Source: JAFGTX01 sp942492225 (GTDB lineage Bacteria; Bacillota; Clostridia; Peptostreptococcales; Acidaminobacteraceae). From it: a stretch of 64,000 nt of DNA. The notes beneath the pieces were generated by a model. That model was not told where the DNA came from and did no database searches. It saw only the letters and a list, made by a program, of their open reading frames with translations. Below, one piece after another: positions 1-9,400 of the stretch; position 1 is the first letter of the stretch, and each line of letters starts with the position of its first letter. The DNA lies in NCBI GenBank assembly GCA_942492225.1, contig CALODS010000077.1, positions 25,830 to 89,829 of the forward strand, read 5' to 3'. The translations under genes and the position numbers were made by a program.

Positions 1-1532
1 AAAGCCACAGTAACTTTTCCATGCTCTGGTGTATACTTAATCGCATTGCTCATAACGTTTAAAACAACTTGTTCAATACGATCATAATCAAAGTAACCCA
101 TCATTTCTTCAACGGTAGGCTCTAATAATGTAAACTCTTGAAATTTTTGAGTCGCCGTTACATTTAATTTCATCATTGTTTTATTAATCAAGACGACATA
201 ATCATTGTATTCTTTGTCAAAAACAACTTTTTTAGCATCAAAATTTGATAACTGTAATAAATCTCTCACAAGTCTAGTCATTCGATCCGCTTCTGAATTT
301 ACAACGCCTAAGAATTGGCGTTGCATCTCTTCATCTGGCACCATGCCATCAAGAATCGTTTCAGTGTAACTTTTAATACTTGTTAGAGGTGTCTTTAACT
401 CATGAGACACATTGGCAACAAAGTCTTTTCTAAGGGTATCCAATTTTTGTTGCTCTGTAACGTCTTGAAATACATAGACAATACCATCAAATATGCCTTT
501 ATCATTCTTATATGGGGCATAATTTACACGATATATAGATTCTTTAACCGAAATAATTTCACTTCCAATAAGCTGATCGCCTGCTTCTAATATCTTTTTT
601 ACTGCAAGTTTCGGATCATAAACACTAATAAAAAAATTGAAGTCCTCAATCGTTTCAGCATTCAAATCAAGCATTTCAGAAACCTTTGGATTTAGATGTA
701 AAATACGATTGTCTTTAGAAACCGCAATAAGACCATCGTCCATATAGTTGATAATTGTTTCTAGTTTATTTTTTTCTCTAGATATTTCATTTAGTGTGGT
801 GTCTAATTTTTTCGTTAAAATATTAAACATTTCACCAAGCTTACCAATTTCATCATTGGATTTTACTTCAACAAGTTGATCAAAATTACCACTTGCCATC
901 CTAGATGCTTTTGCAGTAATTTCATTAATTGGATCTGTAATACTTTTAGAAATAATTGATCCAATCATAAACGTAATCAAAAGTGCTAAGAAGGTCGCTT
1001 GTATAATAACATTCATCGAGTTGTTCAAGTTATCAAAAACTTCTTTCAAATCATGTCTAATATAAAGCATTCCTGTAATTTTGTTGTCCTTCACAATCGG
1101 TATCACACGATCCATTGTTCTAATCGGTGTATTTCCTGTCGCAATTTCAATCGTCATCGTCTTCTCTATGCCACTGGCACCTGAAAGCACCATTGAAAAC
1201 TCTAAAATTTCACTTGCATTACTGCCCACATTATCTGTTGTCGTTGCAACGATCAAATTATTTTCAGAAGAAATAACATAAACTTCTTCTCTAAGGCCTA
1301 AATTCATTGTGTTATTAACGATTTGTTGTAACTCATCACCTTTAGTCAGCAATTCATCATAACTTTCAAGTGTCGGCATAATAATATCAGCAACATTTGT
1401 TAATTTTTCTTCAACGCCATTAAAATGATATCGCTCATAGGATTGCACGATAAAAACACCGGCAACAAGCATGCCGATGAATATCAGAAGCATATATATT
1501 ACAATGAACTTCCAGCGAATACTACTAAACAT
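1..1532 (-). CDS. walK: WalK (VicK/YycG) sensor histidine kinase, 3' part cut off by window edge
   Basis: Membrane histidine kinase that phosphorylates WalR to control cell-wall turnover. The visible 510 residues contain an N-terminal membrane segment (about 8-30), an extracellular sensor region, a second membrane segment (about 163-185), HAMP, a PAS domain, the HisKA H-box (VSHELKTPL) and the start of the ATPase domain with the N-box (NAIKYT). The rest of the ATPase domain lies beyond the left edge. The ATG at 1532-1530 is preceded by AGGAGG. It begins a few bases after the walR stop, so the two are co-transcribed. The extracellular loop plus PAS is the usual Firmicute WalK layout. Identity is secure from domain order and from the walR neighbour. 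Confidence 0.95.
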   Translation of the reverse strand, partial: MFSSIRWKFIVIYMLLIFIGMLVAGVFIVQSYERYHFNGVEEKLTNVADIIMPTLESYDELLTKGDELQQIVNNTMNLGLREEVYVISSENNLIVATTTDNVGSNASEILEFSMVLSGASGIEKTMTIEIATGNTPIRTMDRVIPIVKDNKITGMLYIRHDLKEVFDNLNNSMNVIIQATFLALLITFMIGSIISKSITDPINEITAKASRMASGNFDQLVEVKSNDEIGKLGEMFNILTKKLDTTLNEISREKNKLETIINYMDDGLIAVSKDNRILHLNPKVSEMLDLNAETIEDFNFFISVYDPKLAVKKILEAGDQLIGSEIISVKESIYRVNYAPYKNDKGIFDGIVYVFQDVTEQQKLDTLRKDFVANVSHELKTPLTSIKSYTETILDGMVPDEEMQRQFLGVVNSEADRMTRLVRDLLQLSNFDAKKVVFDKEYNDYVVLINKTMMKLNVTATQKFQEFTLLEPTVEEMMGYFDYDRIEQVVLNVMSNAIKYTPEHGKVTVA

Positions 1533-1535
1533 CCA

Positions 1536-2231
1536 TTACGTCCTCCTAAAGTAGTAACCAACGCCTCGCTTAGTCATAATAAATTTCGGACTACTTGAGT
1601 CATCCTCAACTTTTTCTCTTAATCGGCGAACCGTTACATCAACCGTTCTTATATCACCAAAATACTCATATCCCCAAACGTCCTTTAGGAGTTGTTCACG
1701 AGTAAATATTTGATTTTCACGAGTCGCAAGGAATTTTAATAACTCAAATTCTCTAAGGGTTAATTCAATAATTGTTTCGTCTTTTTTGACTTCATATCTA
1801 TCTAAGTCGATGATTAAATTACTCGATGTGATAATGTTATTCGCATCCGCAGGGACTTCAACATTAAGATCCATACGTCTTAAGTTCGCCTTCACACGCG
1901 CAATTAACTCTCTCATTCCAAAGGGTTTTGTTATATAATCATCTGCACCAAGTTCTAGCCCAAGTACTTTATCTACTTCTTCTTCCTTCGCTGTTAACAT
2001 GATGATTGGAATACTAAAAGACTCTCTTACTTTTCGACAGACTTGAAAGCCATCTAACTTTGGCAACATAACGTCTAACAGAATAAGATCTGGTTGATAT
2101 TGATAGACCAATTTTAGTGCTTCATCACCATCATAAGCCACTACAACATTAAAACCTTCTTTTACTAGATTGAATTTAATTATATCCGAAATCGGTTTTT
2201 CATCATCCACTACAAGAATTTTTTTATTCAT
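1536..2231 (-). CDS. walR: WalR (VicR/YycF) response regulator
   Basis: OmpR/PhoB-family response regulator of 231 residues, partner of WalK. The receiver domain (about 4-117) has the acidic pair D9/D10, phospho-acceptor D53 (LLDVMLP), T83 in MLTAKE and K105 in ITKPF. The C-terminal winged helix (about 132-230) holds the RTVDVTVRRLREK recognition region. It is known in Firmicutes to control autolysins and other wall genes and is usually essential. The gene follows a wall-hydrolase gene on the same strand and is translated from an AAATGAGGTG ribosome site. Confidence 0.96.
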   Translation of the reverse strand: MNKKILVVDDEKPISDIIKFNLVKEGFNVVVAYDGDEALKLVYQYQPDLILLDVMLPKLDGFQVCRKVRESFSIPIIMLTAKEEEVDKVLGLELGADDYITKPFGMRELIARVKANLRRMDLNVEVPADANNIITSSNLIIDLDRYEVKKDETIIELTLREFELLKFLATRENQIFTREQLLKDVWGYEYFGDIRTVDVTVRRLREKVEDDSSSPKFIMTKRGVGYYFRRT

Positions 2232-2255
2232 CTTTTCACCTCATTTAAGAAAATA

Positions 2256-2276
2256 AGCGAGTCTATAGACTCGCTA
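2256..2276 (-). terminator. Probable intrinsic terminator of the M23 peptidase gene
   Basis: A perfect 20-base palindrome (AGCGAGTCTATAGACTCGCT) overlaps the stop codon of the M23 gene and is followed on the minus strand by TTATTTTC. It lies between that gene and walR. The U-tract is short, so termination may be partial and walR may be read both from here and from its own start. Confidence 0.6.
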
Positions 2277-3716
2277 GAATTTAAGATAATTTCTCGGATT
2301 TACTGGTGTTCCATTTTTCTGAATTTCAAAGTGTAAATGAGGTCCAGTACTAACTCCAGTATTTCCACTAGCTGCTAATATTTGGCCTTTAAATAATTTA
2401 TCACCTTTACGAACAAACAATTTACTGTTATGTGCATAAAGTGTTCTTAAATTGGCACCATGATCAATGATAACACATTTCCCATAGCCACCTTTCGTTC
2501 CAGAAAATACTACAACGCCTCCATCAGCCGCTTTAACATCAGAACCTGTCTTTAGGCCAATATCAATACCATTATGACGACGTCCCCATCTCCAACCAAA
2601 TTCGGAAGTAACAACACCCCTTGTAATTGGCTTTGCAAATGTTCCCGTCCCCTTACGCGGTGGTGGGTCTTTTGTCCCACGATAGACGACTTTAATGGAC
2701 GGATCAGAGAGTACTTCCTCGTCTAAGACAAGGCGACCAACTTCAATGCCATTCTCATAATAAACTTCGGCATCAACGACACGTTCTCCATTCACGCCAG
2801 AAACTTTTGTTTTAAATTCACCTTTATACATACTTTCATTGTCTTCATATTCGATATCAAAAGGAATTGATTCGGCATACTCTGCCATTTCTACGGTTCC
2901 TACTGTAATTAATGGTTTTGGAACAATTAAGCTAATCTTCTCTCCAATTTGTAATTTTTCTGGTACAACATCTGGATTGGCTTTAATTAAATCTGCAACC
3001 CCAACATTGTAATAACTTGCAATAACCCAAAAATTTTCGCCTTTTTTAACTTCATGAATCTTTTCTTCATCTGTACCCTTTGTAATGAAATAAAGTGACT
3101 CTTCTGCGCTGTCAAAAGTTGTTCGCTCCGTCAAAGCAACCGATGAAGGGACAACTTCAACAGATTCTTTAAAAAAGACATTCACATAAGACTTTTGACC
3201 GTCTTTAAAACTCGCTTTTAATGCGTTTAAAACTTTATACGCGTCGTCTCTCGTTCTAAAAAATGCAATTTCATTGTCATTTACACTGATACAAAAACCC
3301 GTAAGTGACGCTTTCATATAATTCTTTACGTTGTCTACAATACCTTTTTCATAAGGTGTCATCGTCGTTGCCGCTGATTTTTCATTGTCATTCGACTGTG
3401 TAACATCCCCTTGAGATACAACCGCACCTACCTCTGTAGTCGCTATTGATATGGGTCTCTCCTTTAACATACCGTTAAAAGTTGTGCTGAGCACACCAAT
3501 TAAAACTAAAGTCGTAAGTATGCCTACGCCCCACTTCCAATTAGCTTGTGCAAAATCTTTGAATTTCGACATACTACTTGATCTCCTAGCCTTTGATGAT
3601 AAATTATAGTTATATGTTCGCTTCTTCTTTTGCACCCTTTTAAACGTCTGATAAAAAGGATTAATAATCGTTGCTATAGCTTTTGCTACAAAATCAATTA
3701 AATTGAATTTTTCCAT
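2274..3716 (-). CDS. Membrane-anchored LysM-G5-M23 peptidoglycan endopeptidase
   Basis: Cell-wall hydrolase of 480 residues. One membrane segment (about 62-80) anchors an extracellular region containing LysM (about 220-265, peptidoglycan binding), G5 (about 270-346) and a C-terminal M23 zinc metallopeptidase (about 365-475). The zinc ligands H381, D385 and H462 (HLHFEI) are intact, so it should be active on cross-bridges. It starts at an ATG behind GAGGAG; an in-frame ATG at residue 49 (MSKFKD) is less likely. It lies directly upstream of walR-walK, whose regulon typically includes such hydrolases. The exact bond cleaved cannot be read from sequence. Confidence 0.9.
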   Translation of the reverse strand: MEKFNLIDFVAKAIATIINPFYQTFKRVQKKKRTYNYNLSSKARRSSSMSKFKDFAQANWKWGVGILTTLVLIGVLSTTFNGMLKERPISIATTEVGAVVSQGDVTQSNDNEKSAATTMTPYEKGIVDNVKNYMKASLTGFCISVNDNEIAFFRTRDDAYKVLNALKASFKDGQKSYVNVFFKESVEVVPSSVALTERTTFDSAEESLYFITKGTDEEKIHEVKKGENFWVIASYYNVGVADLIKANPDVVPEKLQIGEKISLIVPKPLITVGTVEMAEYAESIPFDIEYEDNESMYKGEFKTKVSGVNGERVVDAEVYYENGIEVGRLVLDEEVLSDPSIKVVYRGTKDPPPRKGTGTFAKPITRGVVTSEFGWRWGRRHNGIDIGLKTGSDVKAADGGVVVFSGTKGGYGKCVIIDHGANLRTLYAHNSKLFVRKGDKLFKGQILAASGNTGVSTGPHLHFEIQKNGTPVNPRNYLKF

Positions 3717-3804
3717 ATTAACTCCTCAATAATATTTAGACTTACTTAAAATTAAGTATATCACAAATGGTATATATTTATAAAGGATATCAAAAGAATT
3801 ATGC

Positions 3805-3810
3805 TATAAT
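3805..3810 (+). promoter_or_regulatory. Extended -10 promoter element for dnaD
   Basis: TGCTATAAT is an extended -10 box (TGnTATAAT) about 70 bases upstream of the dnaD start. No good -35 box is visible, as expected for this class. A small hairpin, CGTGT-GTAT-ACACG (about 3836-3849), lies between it and the gene. Confidence 0.5.
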
Positions 3811-3879
3811 ATTATATGAATTAAATGTGTATTTCGTGTGTATACACGATTATAATGAATGATTTGAAAGGAGGCTGGC

Positions 3880-4932
3880 ATGTTTAGAATTAAAGAACCA
3901 AACCTTGATTTTGGACATACGGCCATTGAAAATATATTTATCAATGATTTTATGCCGATGGCAAATGGTGTTCAGCTCAAAGTTTACTTAGCAGGCTACA
4001 AGTTCGCAATTGAGAACCCTTCGAAGATTGAAGTAACGAATGTCACCATTGCAAAACACTTAAACATCCCTTTAAGCGACGTTCTATCTGCTTGGGATTT
4101 TTGGGAAAATAAACACGTCATTATTAAACATCCTAAACTTGATGCTGTAGATGTAACAGATTTTGATGTCGAGTTTTTATCGCTCATTCAACTTTATATC
4201 GATAAAAATCTTGAATCTAAAAAAGTTACAACAACAGGTGTTGCACCTTCACAAACGGCAGAGATGGTAAACGCATCACAAGACCCACAAATTAAAGAAA
4301 TGTTTTACTTAATTGATCAATTAATGAGACGTAATTTACAACCAAATGAACGGATGCGCATACTTGATTGGATCAGAACGTACAATTTTGATACAACATT
4401 AATTGTTCGAGCTTTTGAACTTGCAATTGAAGGGCGTGGACAAAAAAACTTCAATTACGTTAAAACCATTCTTCTAAACTGGTATGACAGTGGTTTATTG
4501 ACACTTAAAGATGTTGAAGATAAGCTGTTAACTGAAAAAGAAGATTTCTTAAGATATCGAAAAATCTATTCTGTACTGGGATATGGTAGTAAAATACCAT
4601 CCCAAGGTGACAAAGAAGTCATGGTTAGATGGCTCGATGAATATGAGTTTGATCTTGATTACCTTATTTTTGTTTTAAAAGAATCTTCAAAGAGAACATC
4701 CAATGTTAATATGAATTATTTGGATAAAATTATTATGGATTTGCACAAGGAAGATGTGCGTTCAATAGAGGCCTATAAAGCCTATTTAGATAACCGTAAT
4801 TCTAAATCAAAAACGTCTAATGAAGCCACTCAGAAACCAAAAGCCAACACGAATAAATTTCATAATTTTGAGCAACGTACCAATAAATATTCAAAAGAAG
4901 AGTTAGAAAAGATTCTTGGTATGAGGAAGTAG
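3880..4932 (+). CDS. dnaD: DnaD-domain replication initiation protein
   Basis: Primosome protein of 350 residues. The N-terminal winged-helix part (about 10-115) and the later DnaD/DnaB_2-type helical regions (about 135-220 and 235-300), with a lysine-rich, low-complexity tail, match clostridial DnaD/DnaB-like proteins that remodel oriC DNA and help load the DnaB helicase. It starts at an ATG 7 bases after AGGAGG. The next gene, a DnaI-like loader, starts 9 bases after its stop, so the pair forms a helicase-loading operon. Whether it acts as B. subtilis DnaD or DnaB cannot be told from sequence. Confidence 0.85.
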   Translation: MFRIKEPNLDFGHTAIENIFINDFMPMANGVQLKVYLAGYKFAIENPSKIEVTNVTIAKHLNIPLSDVLSAWDFWENKHVIIKHPKLDAVDVTDFDVEFLSLIQLYIDKNLESKKVTTTGVAPSQTAEMVNASQDPQIKEMFYLIDQLMRRNLQPNERMRILDWIRTYNFDTTLIVRAFELAIEGRGQKNFNYVKTILLNWYDSGLLTLKDVEDKLLTEKEDFLRYRKIYSVLGYGSKIPSQGDKEVMVRWLDEYEFDLDYLIFVLKESSKRTSNVNMNYLDKIIMDLHKEDVRSIEAYKAYLDNRNSKSKTSNEATQKPKANTNKFHNFEQRTNKYSKEELEKILGMRK

Positions 4933-4941
4933 AGGATATAC

Positions 4942-5925
4942 ATGAGTAAAAGTTTAACTTCAGAAATTCTTAGAGAATACGAAAAAATGAGAGACCGCTC
5001 TGAAAAAGAGTACAAGTTAAGAAAAGATGAGGTCTACAAAACAATACCACGCATTAGAGAAATTGAAGTAGAAATGGCTAAGCTATCTATAAAATCATCT
5101 AAAGCTATTTTTGAATCTCCAGATGATAGCCGATTCATTCTTAAAGAAATGGAATACAGCATCAAAAAATTACAACAAGAAAAGGCATTTTTATTGACCG
5201 AACAAAATATTCCGATGAATTACCTTGAAATAAAATATAATTGTAGTAACTGTCACGATACTGGTTTTACTGATCAGGGCAATAAATGCGGTTGCTTTAA
5301 GCAGAAACTTATTAACTTTGGTTATAAAATGTCAAATTTAAGTAATTCTTTTGAAAAAGAAAATTTTTCAACATTTAATTTAGACATCTTTAGCGATAAG
5401 ATTCCTGAAGGACAGGTGAAATCGCCAAAAGAAAATATGCGGGAGATATTAGCACTCTCTGAATCTTTTGTTTATGATTTTGATAAAGACTCAAAGAATC
5501 TTCTTTTTACAGGTACCACTGGACTTGGAAAGACATTTTTATGTAATTCTATTGCAAAATCTTTATTAGACAAAGGATATCTCGTTGTCTATCAAACAGC
5601 TTTTAATATTTTAGAATTACTTGAACGTCGTAAATTTAAAAAAGGCTCAGAGCCTTTTGATAATTTTAACTATGAAATGCTCTTTGATGCAGATTTATTA
5701 ATCATAGACGATTTAGGTACTGAAATGAATAACTCCTTTACCAACACAGAAATTTTTAATATTATTAATACGCGATTACTAAAGTCTAAAAAAATCATTA
5801 TCTCAACCAATCTTGATGTTGTAGAAATTAGTAGTATCTATTCAGATAGAATATCTTCGAGACTATTTGGCAATTTTGAACTCATCAATTTTTTCGGACC
5901 TGATTTAAGATGGGAAAGCCGATAA
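4942..5925 (+). CDS. dnaI: DnaI/DnaC-family helicase loader ATPase
   Basis: AAA+ ATPase of 327 residues that loads replicative helicase onto DNA. The N-terminal half has a coiled region and a zinc site (C101, C104, C116, C118) as in DnaI. The AAA+ domain carries Walker A GTTGLGKT (191-198), Walker B LLIIDD (252-257) and an arginine-finger/sensor segment near SDRISSR. It is co-transcribed with dnaD, and the replicative helicase dnaB is 2 kb away on the other strand. Its start follows AGAGG. Confidence 0.92.
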   Translation: MSKSLTSEILREYEKMRDRSEKEYKLRKDEVYKTIPRIREIEVEMAKLSIKSSKAIFESPDDSRFILKEMEYSIKKLQQEKAFLLTEQNIPMNYLEIKYNCSNCHDTGFTDQGNKCGCFKQKLINFGYKMSNLSNSFEKENFSTFNLDIFSDKIPEGQVKSPKENMREILALSESFVYDFDKDSKNLLFTGTTGLGKTFLCNSIAKSLLDKGYLVVYQTAFNILELLERRKFKKGSEPFDNFNYEMLFDADLLIIDDLGTEMNNSFTNTEIFNIINTRLLKSKKIIISTNLDVVEISSIYSDRISSRLFGNFELINFFGPDLRWESR

Positions 5926-5937
5926 ATTAAGCACAAA

Positions 5938-5985
5938 AAAGCTACCAACGATTATCATTTTAATCGTTGATAGCTTTATTTTTTA
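5938..5985. terminator. Bidirectional terminator between dnaI and purA
   Basis: A 17-base stem with one mismatch (5938-5954 with 5961-5977) around a 6-base loop is flanked by A- and T-runs on both sides. It serves dnaI on the plus strand and purA on the minus strand. Confidence 0.9.
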
Positions 5986-7272
5986 TCTTCTGTAAATTGA
6001 ATCTCTTACAATTGTTTGGCTTCTCTTTGGTCCGATTGAAACAATCTTCGCTGGAACACCAACAATTTCTTCAATTCTCTTGATATAATTTTGACATGCT
6101 TCTGGAAGTCCATCATAAGTCGTTACTTCAGTCAAATCTTCCGTCCATCCTGGCAATTCTTCATATACCGGTGTGCAATTATCTAATAAATCAAGATCTG
6201 CTGGATAATGTTCGATCAATTCCCCATTATGCATATAACCCGTACATATTTTTAATGTATCAAAACCTGATAACACATCGACTAACATTAACGCCATCGC
6301 TGTCATACCATTGATTCTTGCCGAGTATTTAACAAGTACTGCATCAAACCATCCACAACGACGGGCACGACCTGTTGTCGTTCCAAATTCACGACCTTGT
6401 TCTCTAATTCTGTTACCAATTTCATTATCTAACTCAGTTACAAATGGTCCCATTCCGACACGTGTTGTATAAGCTTTTGTGATTCCAAGAACTTCTTCTA
6501 TTGCATTCGGACCAATACCAGCACCTATAGAAAACCCACCTGAAATAGGATGAGAGCTCGTAACATACGGGTACGTTCCTAAATCAACGTCTAGTAAACT
6601 TCCTTGTGCACCCTCAAGTAACACACGCTTATCTGCTTTTATAGCTTCATATACAATAACTGATGTATCCGCTACATATTTTTTTATGCGTTTTGCATAA
6701 CCCTTGTATGCTGCAATCATTTCATCAGCATCAAGTGGTGTACCACCATATATTTTAACGATAATTTCATTTTTCTTTTCAATTTGTGCGCGCGCTTTAT
6801 CTTCAAATTGCTTTTCATTAATAAAGTCACAAATTCTAAGACCAGTACGCTCAACCTTATCCATGTAACATGGACCAATACCCTTTTGAGTTGTACCAAT
6901 TTTTGCGTCGCCTCTTGATTCTTCGCTTAATCTGTCAATTTCTTTGTGGTAAGGGAAAATAACATGCGCTCTATCACTAACACGAATATTATCTGTACTA
7001 ATACCTTTTGCTTCTAATCCATCTACTTCATTTAAGAAACCTTCCGGATCAAATACAACACCATTACCAATTACGTTTATAGTATCCTTATATAAAATGC
7101 CTGATGGAATTAAGTGTAATGCGTACTTTTTGTCTCCAACAACGACAGTATGACCTGCATTGTTTCCACCCTGTCCTCTAACTACAACATTGGCTTCAGC
7201 AGCTAAGTAATCAATAACTTTACCTTTTCCTTCGTCACCCCACTGGGATCCAACTATAACAACTGTTGACAT
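5983..7272 (-). CDS. purA: Adenylosuccinate synthetase
   Basis: Makes adenylosuccinate from IMP, aspartate and GTP, the first step from IMP to AMP. The protein is 429 residues, the usual length, beginning MSTVVIVGSQWGDEGKGK with the GTP-binding loop and the catalytic Asp and His (GGNNAGHT). I place the start at the ATG at 7272. An upstream in-frame GTG (7281) lies inside the GAGGTG ribosome site and is not a start. It is a single gene with its own promoter and a candidate PurR box. Confidence 0.97.
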   Translation of the reverse strand: MSTVVIVGSQWGDEGKGKVIDYLAAEANVVVRGQGGNNAGHTVVVGDKKYALHLIPSGILYKDTINVIGNGVVFDPEGFLNEVDGLEAKGISTDNIRVSDRAHVIFPYHKEIDRLSEESRGDAKIGTTQKGIGPCYMDKVERTGLRICDFINEKQFEDKARAQIEKKNEIIVKIYGGTPLDADEMIAAYKGYAKRIKKYVADTSVIVYEAIKADKRVLLEGAQGSLLDVDLGTYPYVTSSHPISGGFSIGAGIGPNAIEEVLGITKAYTTRVGMGPFVTELDNEIGNRIREQGREFGTTTGRARRCGWFDAVLVKYSARINGMTAMALMLVDVLSGFDTLKICTGYMHNGELIEHYPADLDLLDNCTPVYEELPGWTEDLTEVTTYDGLPEACQNYIKRIEEIVGVPAKIVSIGPKRSQTIVRDSIYRR

Positions 7273-7295
7273 AAAAAACACCTCGTCTCTACTAT

Positions 7296-7308
7296 TTATC
7301 CGAACAAT
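7296..7308 (+). promoter_or_regulatory. Candidate PurR box in the purA leader
   Basis: TTATCCGAACAAT matches the B. subtilis PurBox consensus AWWWCCGAACWWT at 12 of 13 positions. It lies just downstream of the purA -10 box, where a bound repressor would block transcription. A weaker second half (ACGAATATT) is at about 7353-7361. No purR gene is in the window. Confidence 0.5.
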
Positions 7309-7316
7309 ACATGATA

Positions 7317-7345
7317 ATATTAGCAGAAAGAGGTGGCTTGGTCAA
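7317..7345 (-). promoter_or_regulatory. purA promoter
   Basis: On the minus strand, -35 TTGACC (7345-7340) and -10 TAATAT (7322-7317) are separated by 17 bases. The purA start is 45 bases downstream. Confidence 0.75.
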
Positions 7346-7378
7346 TGCTTTTTACGAATATTTATTAATATATATACG

Positions 7379-7951
7379 CTAAAATTCGTGGTTTTTCCGA
7401 ACATTCTTTTTTTCGATGGCCATGAAGTAGTAATAAGCATATAGTTCATTTTCGATAATATCTACATTTGGATTTTTTTCTATAATTGCAGCTGCATAAC
7501 GCTGTTCTTCATAAGGCAAATAAGTTTTTTTAGTGATTTTAAATCCTGCTTTTAAATAAGACTTTATAGCACGTTCATTAAAAACAGCTACTCTTAATAC
7601 GATACGCTTAAAAAATGTATGCTTAAAGATATAGTCTATATACAATTTTAAACCTTCACTGCCATATCCTTGATTCACATAATTAAGATCCATGGAGATA
7701 CCCATTTCAGCTGTTCTCGTTAACCAATTATAATGCTTTATGGAAATAAAACCAATCATACGTTCATCAAGAAACAAGCCAAATATATCTCGCGTCAATA
7801 GAACACGCTTGCTTTTAAGCCACGCGAGGCGCTCACTTTCTGTTTTGCTATCAAAATTATAATGATAAAACCAAGGATCATCGTGTAATTTCCAGTTGTC
7901 CATTTGTTTAACATCCGATAAAAGCATTGGTCTTAAGGCTAAATCGTTCAA
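7379..7951 (-). CDS. GNAT-family N-acetyltransferase (RimJ/RimL-like)
   Basis: Acetyl-CoA-dependent acetyltransferase of 190 residues. The N-terminal LRPMLLSD strand, the AEMGISMD strand and the acetyl-CoA loop (NQGYGSEG) followed by NERAIKSYLKAGF are typical of the RimJ/RimL group. The start is a TTG four bases after GAGGTGG; the next ATG would remove the first beta strand. The gene starts 10 bases after the dnaB stop and is probably co-transcribed. The substrate is unknown: ribosomal proteins, small amines and antibiotics all occur in this group. Confidence 0.8.
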   Translation of the reverse strand: MNDLALRPMLLSDVKQMDNWKLHDDPWFYHYNFDSKTESERLAWLKSKRVLLTRDIFGLFLDERMIGFISIKHYNWLTRTAEMGISMDLNYVNQGYGSEGLKLYIDYIFKHTFFKRIVLRVAVFNERAIKSYLKAGFKITKKTYLPYEEQRYAAAIIEKNPNVDIIENELYAYYYFMAIEKKNVRKNHEF

Positions 7952-7961
7952 TAGACCACCT

Positions 7962-9296
7962 CTACATTTCTTCGAATCTATTTTCTTTATTTACAAATTT
8001 AGTGAATTCTCCTAACCAGGTTAGTTCTAAAGATCCAGTTTCACCATTTCTTTGCTTTGCAATTATAACTTCGCCAACCCCTTTTTTCTCACTATCAGGG
8101 AAGTAATACTCATCTCTATATAAGAACATTACTAAATCGGCATCCTGCTCAATAGCACCAGACTCTCTAAGGTCGGATAAAATCGGACGATGATCAGCTC
8201 TTAATTCAGGTGCTCGCGACAACTGGGATAAAGCAATTACGGGGCAATCCATTTCTCTAGCAAGGGCTTTTAACGAACGGGAAATCATTGAGATTTCTTG
8301 TTCTCTACTTTGTGTTTTGCCATCACCTGACATCAACTGTAAATAGTCAATCATGATAAGATCTAGTCCATGTTCCATTTTTAGACGTCTACACTTTGCA
8401 CGCATTTCCATTACAGATATTGCAGGTGTATCATCAATATATATTTTTGCCTGCGACAATGGTGCCATTGCCCTAGATAAATTCATCCAATCCTTTTCAC
8501 GCATGTCTCCATTACGCAGATTACCTATTGGGACGAGCGCTTCTGATGCCATCATACGCTGAACCAACTGTTCCTTTGACATTTCCAAACTGAAAATAGC
8601 AACTGAAGATTTGGTTAGTGTTGCAGCATTCTGACACACGTTTATTGAGAATGCAGTTTTTCCCATTGATGGTCTCGCCGCAATCAAAATTAAGTCTGAT
8701 CTCTGTAAGCCTGATGTTTTAGAATCTAAATCATCAAAACCAGTTCTGAGTCCTGTAATTCCAGCACCAGATTCACATACACGTTCAATTTGATCATATG
8801 CTTGAAATATAACCGGTTTAATATGTTCAAGCCCTTCTCTATTCTTCTTTTGTGAAATATCGAAGATTGATTTTTCTGCCATATCAATAATGTTATCAGC
8901 ATTTTCAGCACTATACCCTTGTTCTAAAATATCTGTGGATGCCTTAATGAGTCGGCGTAAAATTGCTTTTTCTTCAATTATCTTTGCATAGTAACGTGCA
9001 TTTGATGATAGAATTCCGGCGTCTGATAGATCTGATAGATAACCTATTCCTCCAACATTTTCTAAGATGTCCATTTTTCTGAGCATTTCAGATAATGTAA
9101 CAATATCAACCGGTTCGTTTCTATCGTATAATTCTATAATCCCTTTAAAAATTTCTTTATGGGCTTCTTTATAAAAATCATATTCTTTGATCAAATCGGT
9201 AACTTCTGTAATGGCTTCTTTATCTAAAATCATCGCTCCTAATACAGATTGTTCCGCTTCTATACTATGGGGAGGAACTTTTCCTAACACATCCAT
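7962..9296 (-). CDS. dnaB: Replicative DNA helicase DnaB
   Basis: Hexameric ring helicase at the replication fork (dnaC in B. subtilis naming), 444 residues. It has an N-terminal DnaB domain (about 8-110) and a RecA-like domain with Walker A ARPSMGKT (207-214), Walker B LDLIMIDYLQLM and the SQLSRAPE motif. No intein is present. It starts at an ATG behind GAGGAG. It lies downstream of rplI on the same strand, the usual gdpP-rplI-dnaB order of Firmicutes, although a terminator separates it from rplI. Confidence 0.97.
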   Translation of the reverse strand: MDVLGKVPPHSIEAEQSVLGAMILDKEAITEVTDLIKEYDFYKEAHKEIFKGIIELYDRNEPVDIVTLSEMLRKMDILENVGGIGYLSDLSDAGILSSNARYYAKIIEEKAILRRLIKASTDILEQGYSAENADNIIDMAEKSIFDISQKKNREGLEHIKPVIFQAYDQIERVCESGAGITGLRTGFDDLDSKTSGLQRSDLILIAARPSMGKTAFSINVCQNAATLTKSSVAIFSLEMSKEQLVQRMMASEALVPIGNLRNGDMREKDWMNLSRAMAPLSQAKIYIDDTPAISVMEMRAKCRRLKMEHGLDLIMIDYLQLMSGDGKTQSREQEISMISRSLKALAREMDCPVIALSQLSRAPELRADHRPILSDLRESGAIEQDADLVMFLYRDEYYFPDSEKKGVGEVIIAKQRNGETGSLELTWLGEFTKFVNKENRFEEM

Positions 9297-9360
9297 AATT
9301 TTTCTCCTCTATTTCAATTCATTTTTTCAATTTGTTATAATAATCTGTCTGCATCTAAGA

Positions 9361-9394
9361 CAAAAAAACCTTTGAAGCGTTGCCTCAAAGGTTT
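9361..9394 (-). terminator. Terminator after rplI
   Basis: On the minus strand a stem of about 13 pairs (AAACCTTTGAGGC with GCTTCAAAGGTTT, loop AAC) is followed by a run of seven T. It lies just after the rplI stop and reduces read-through into dnaB. Confidence 0.85.
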
Positions 9395-9400
9395 CTGATT

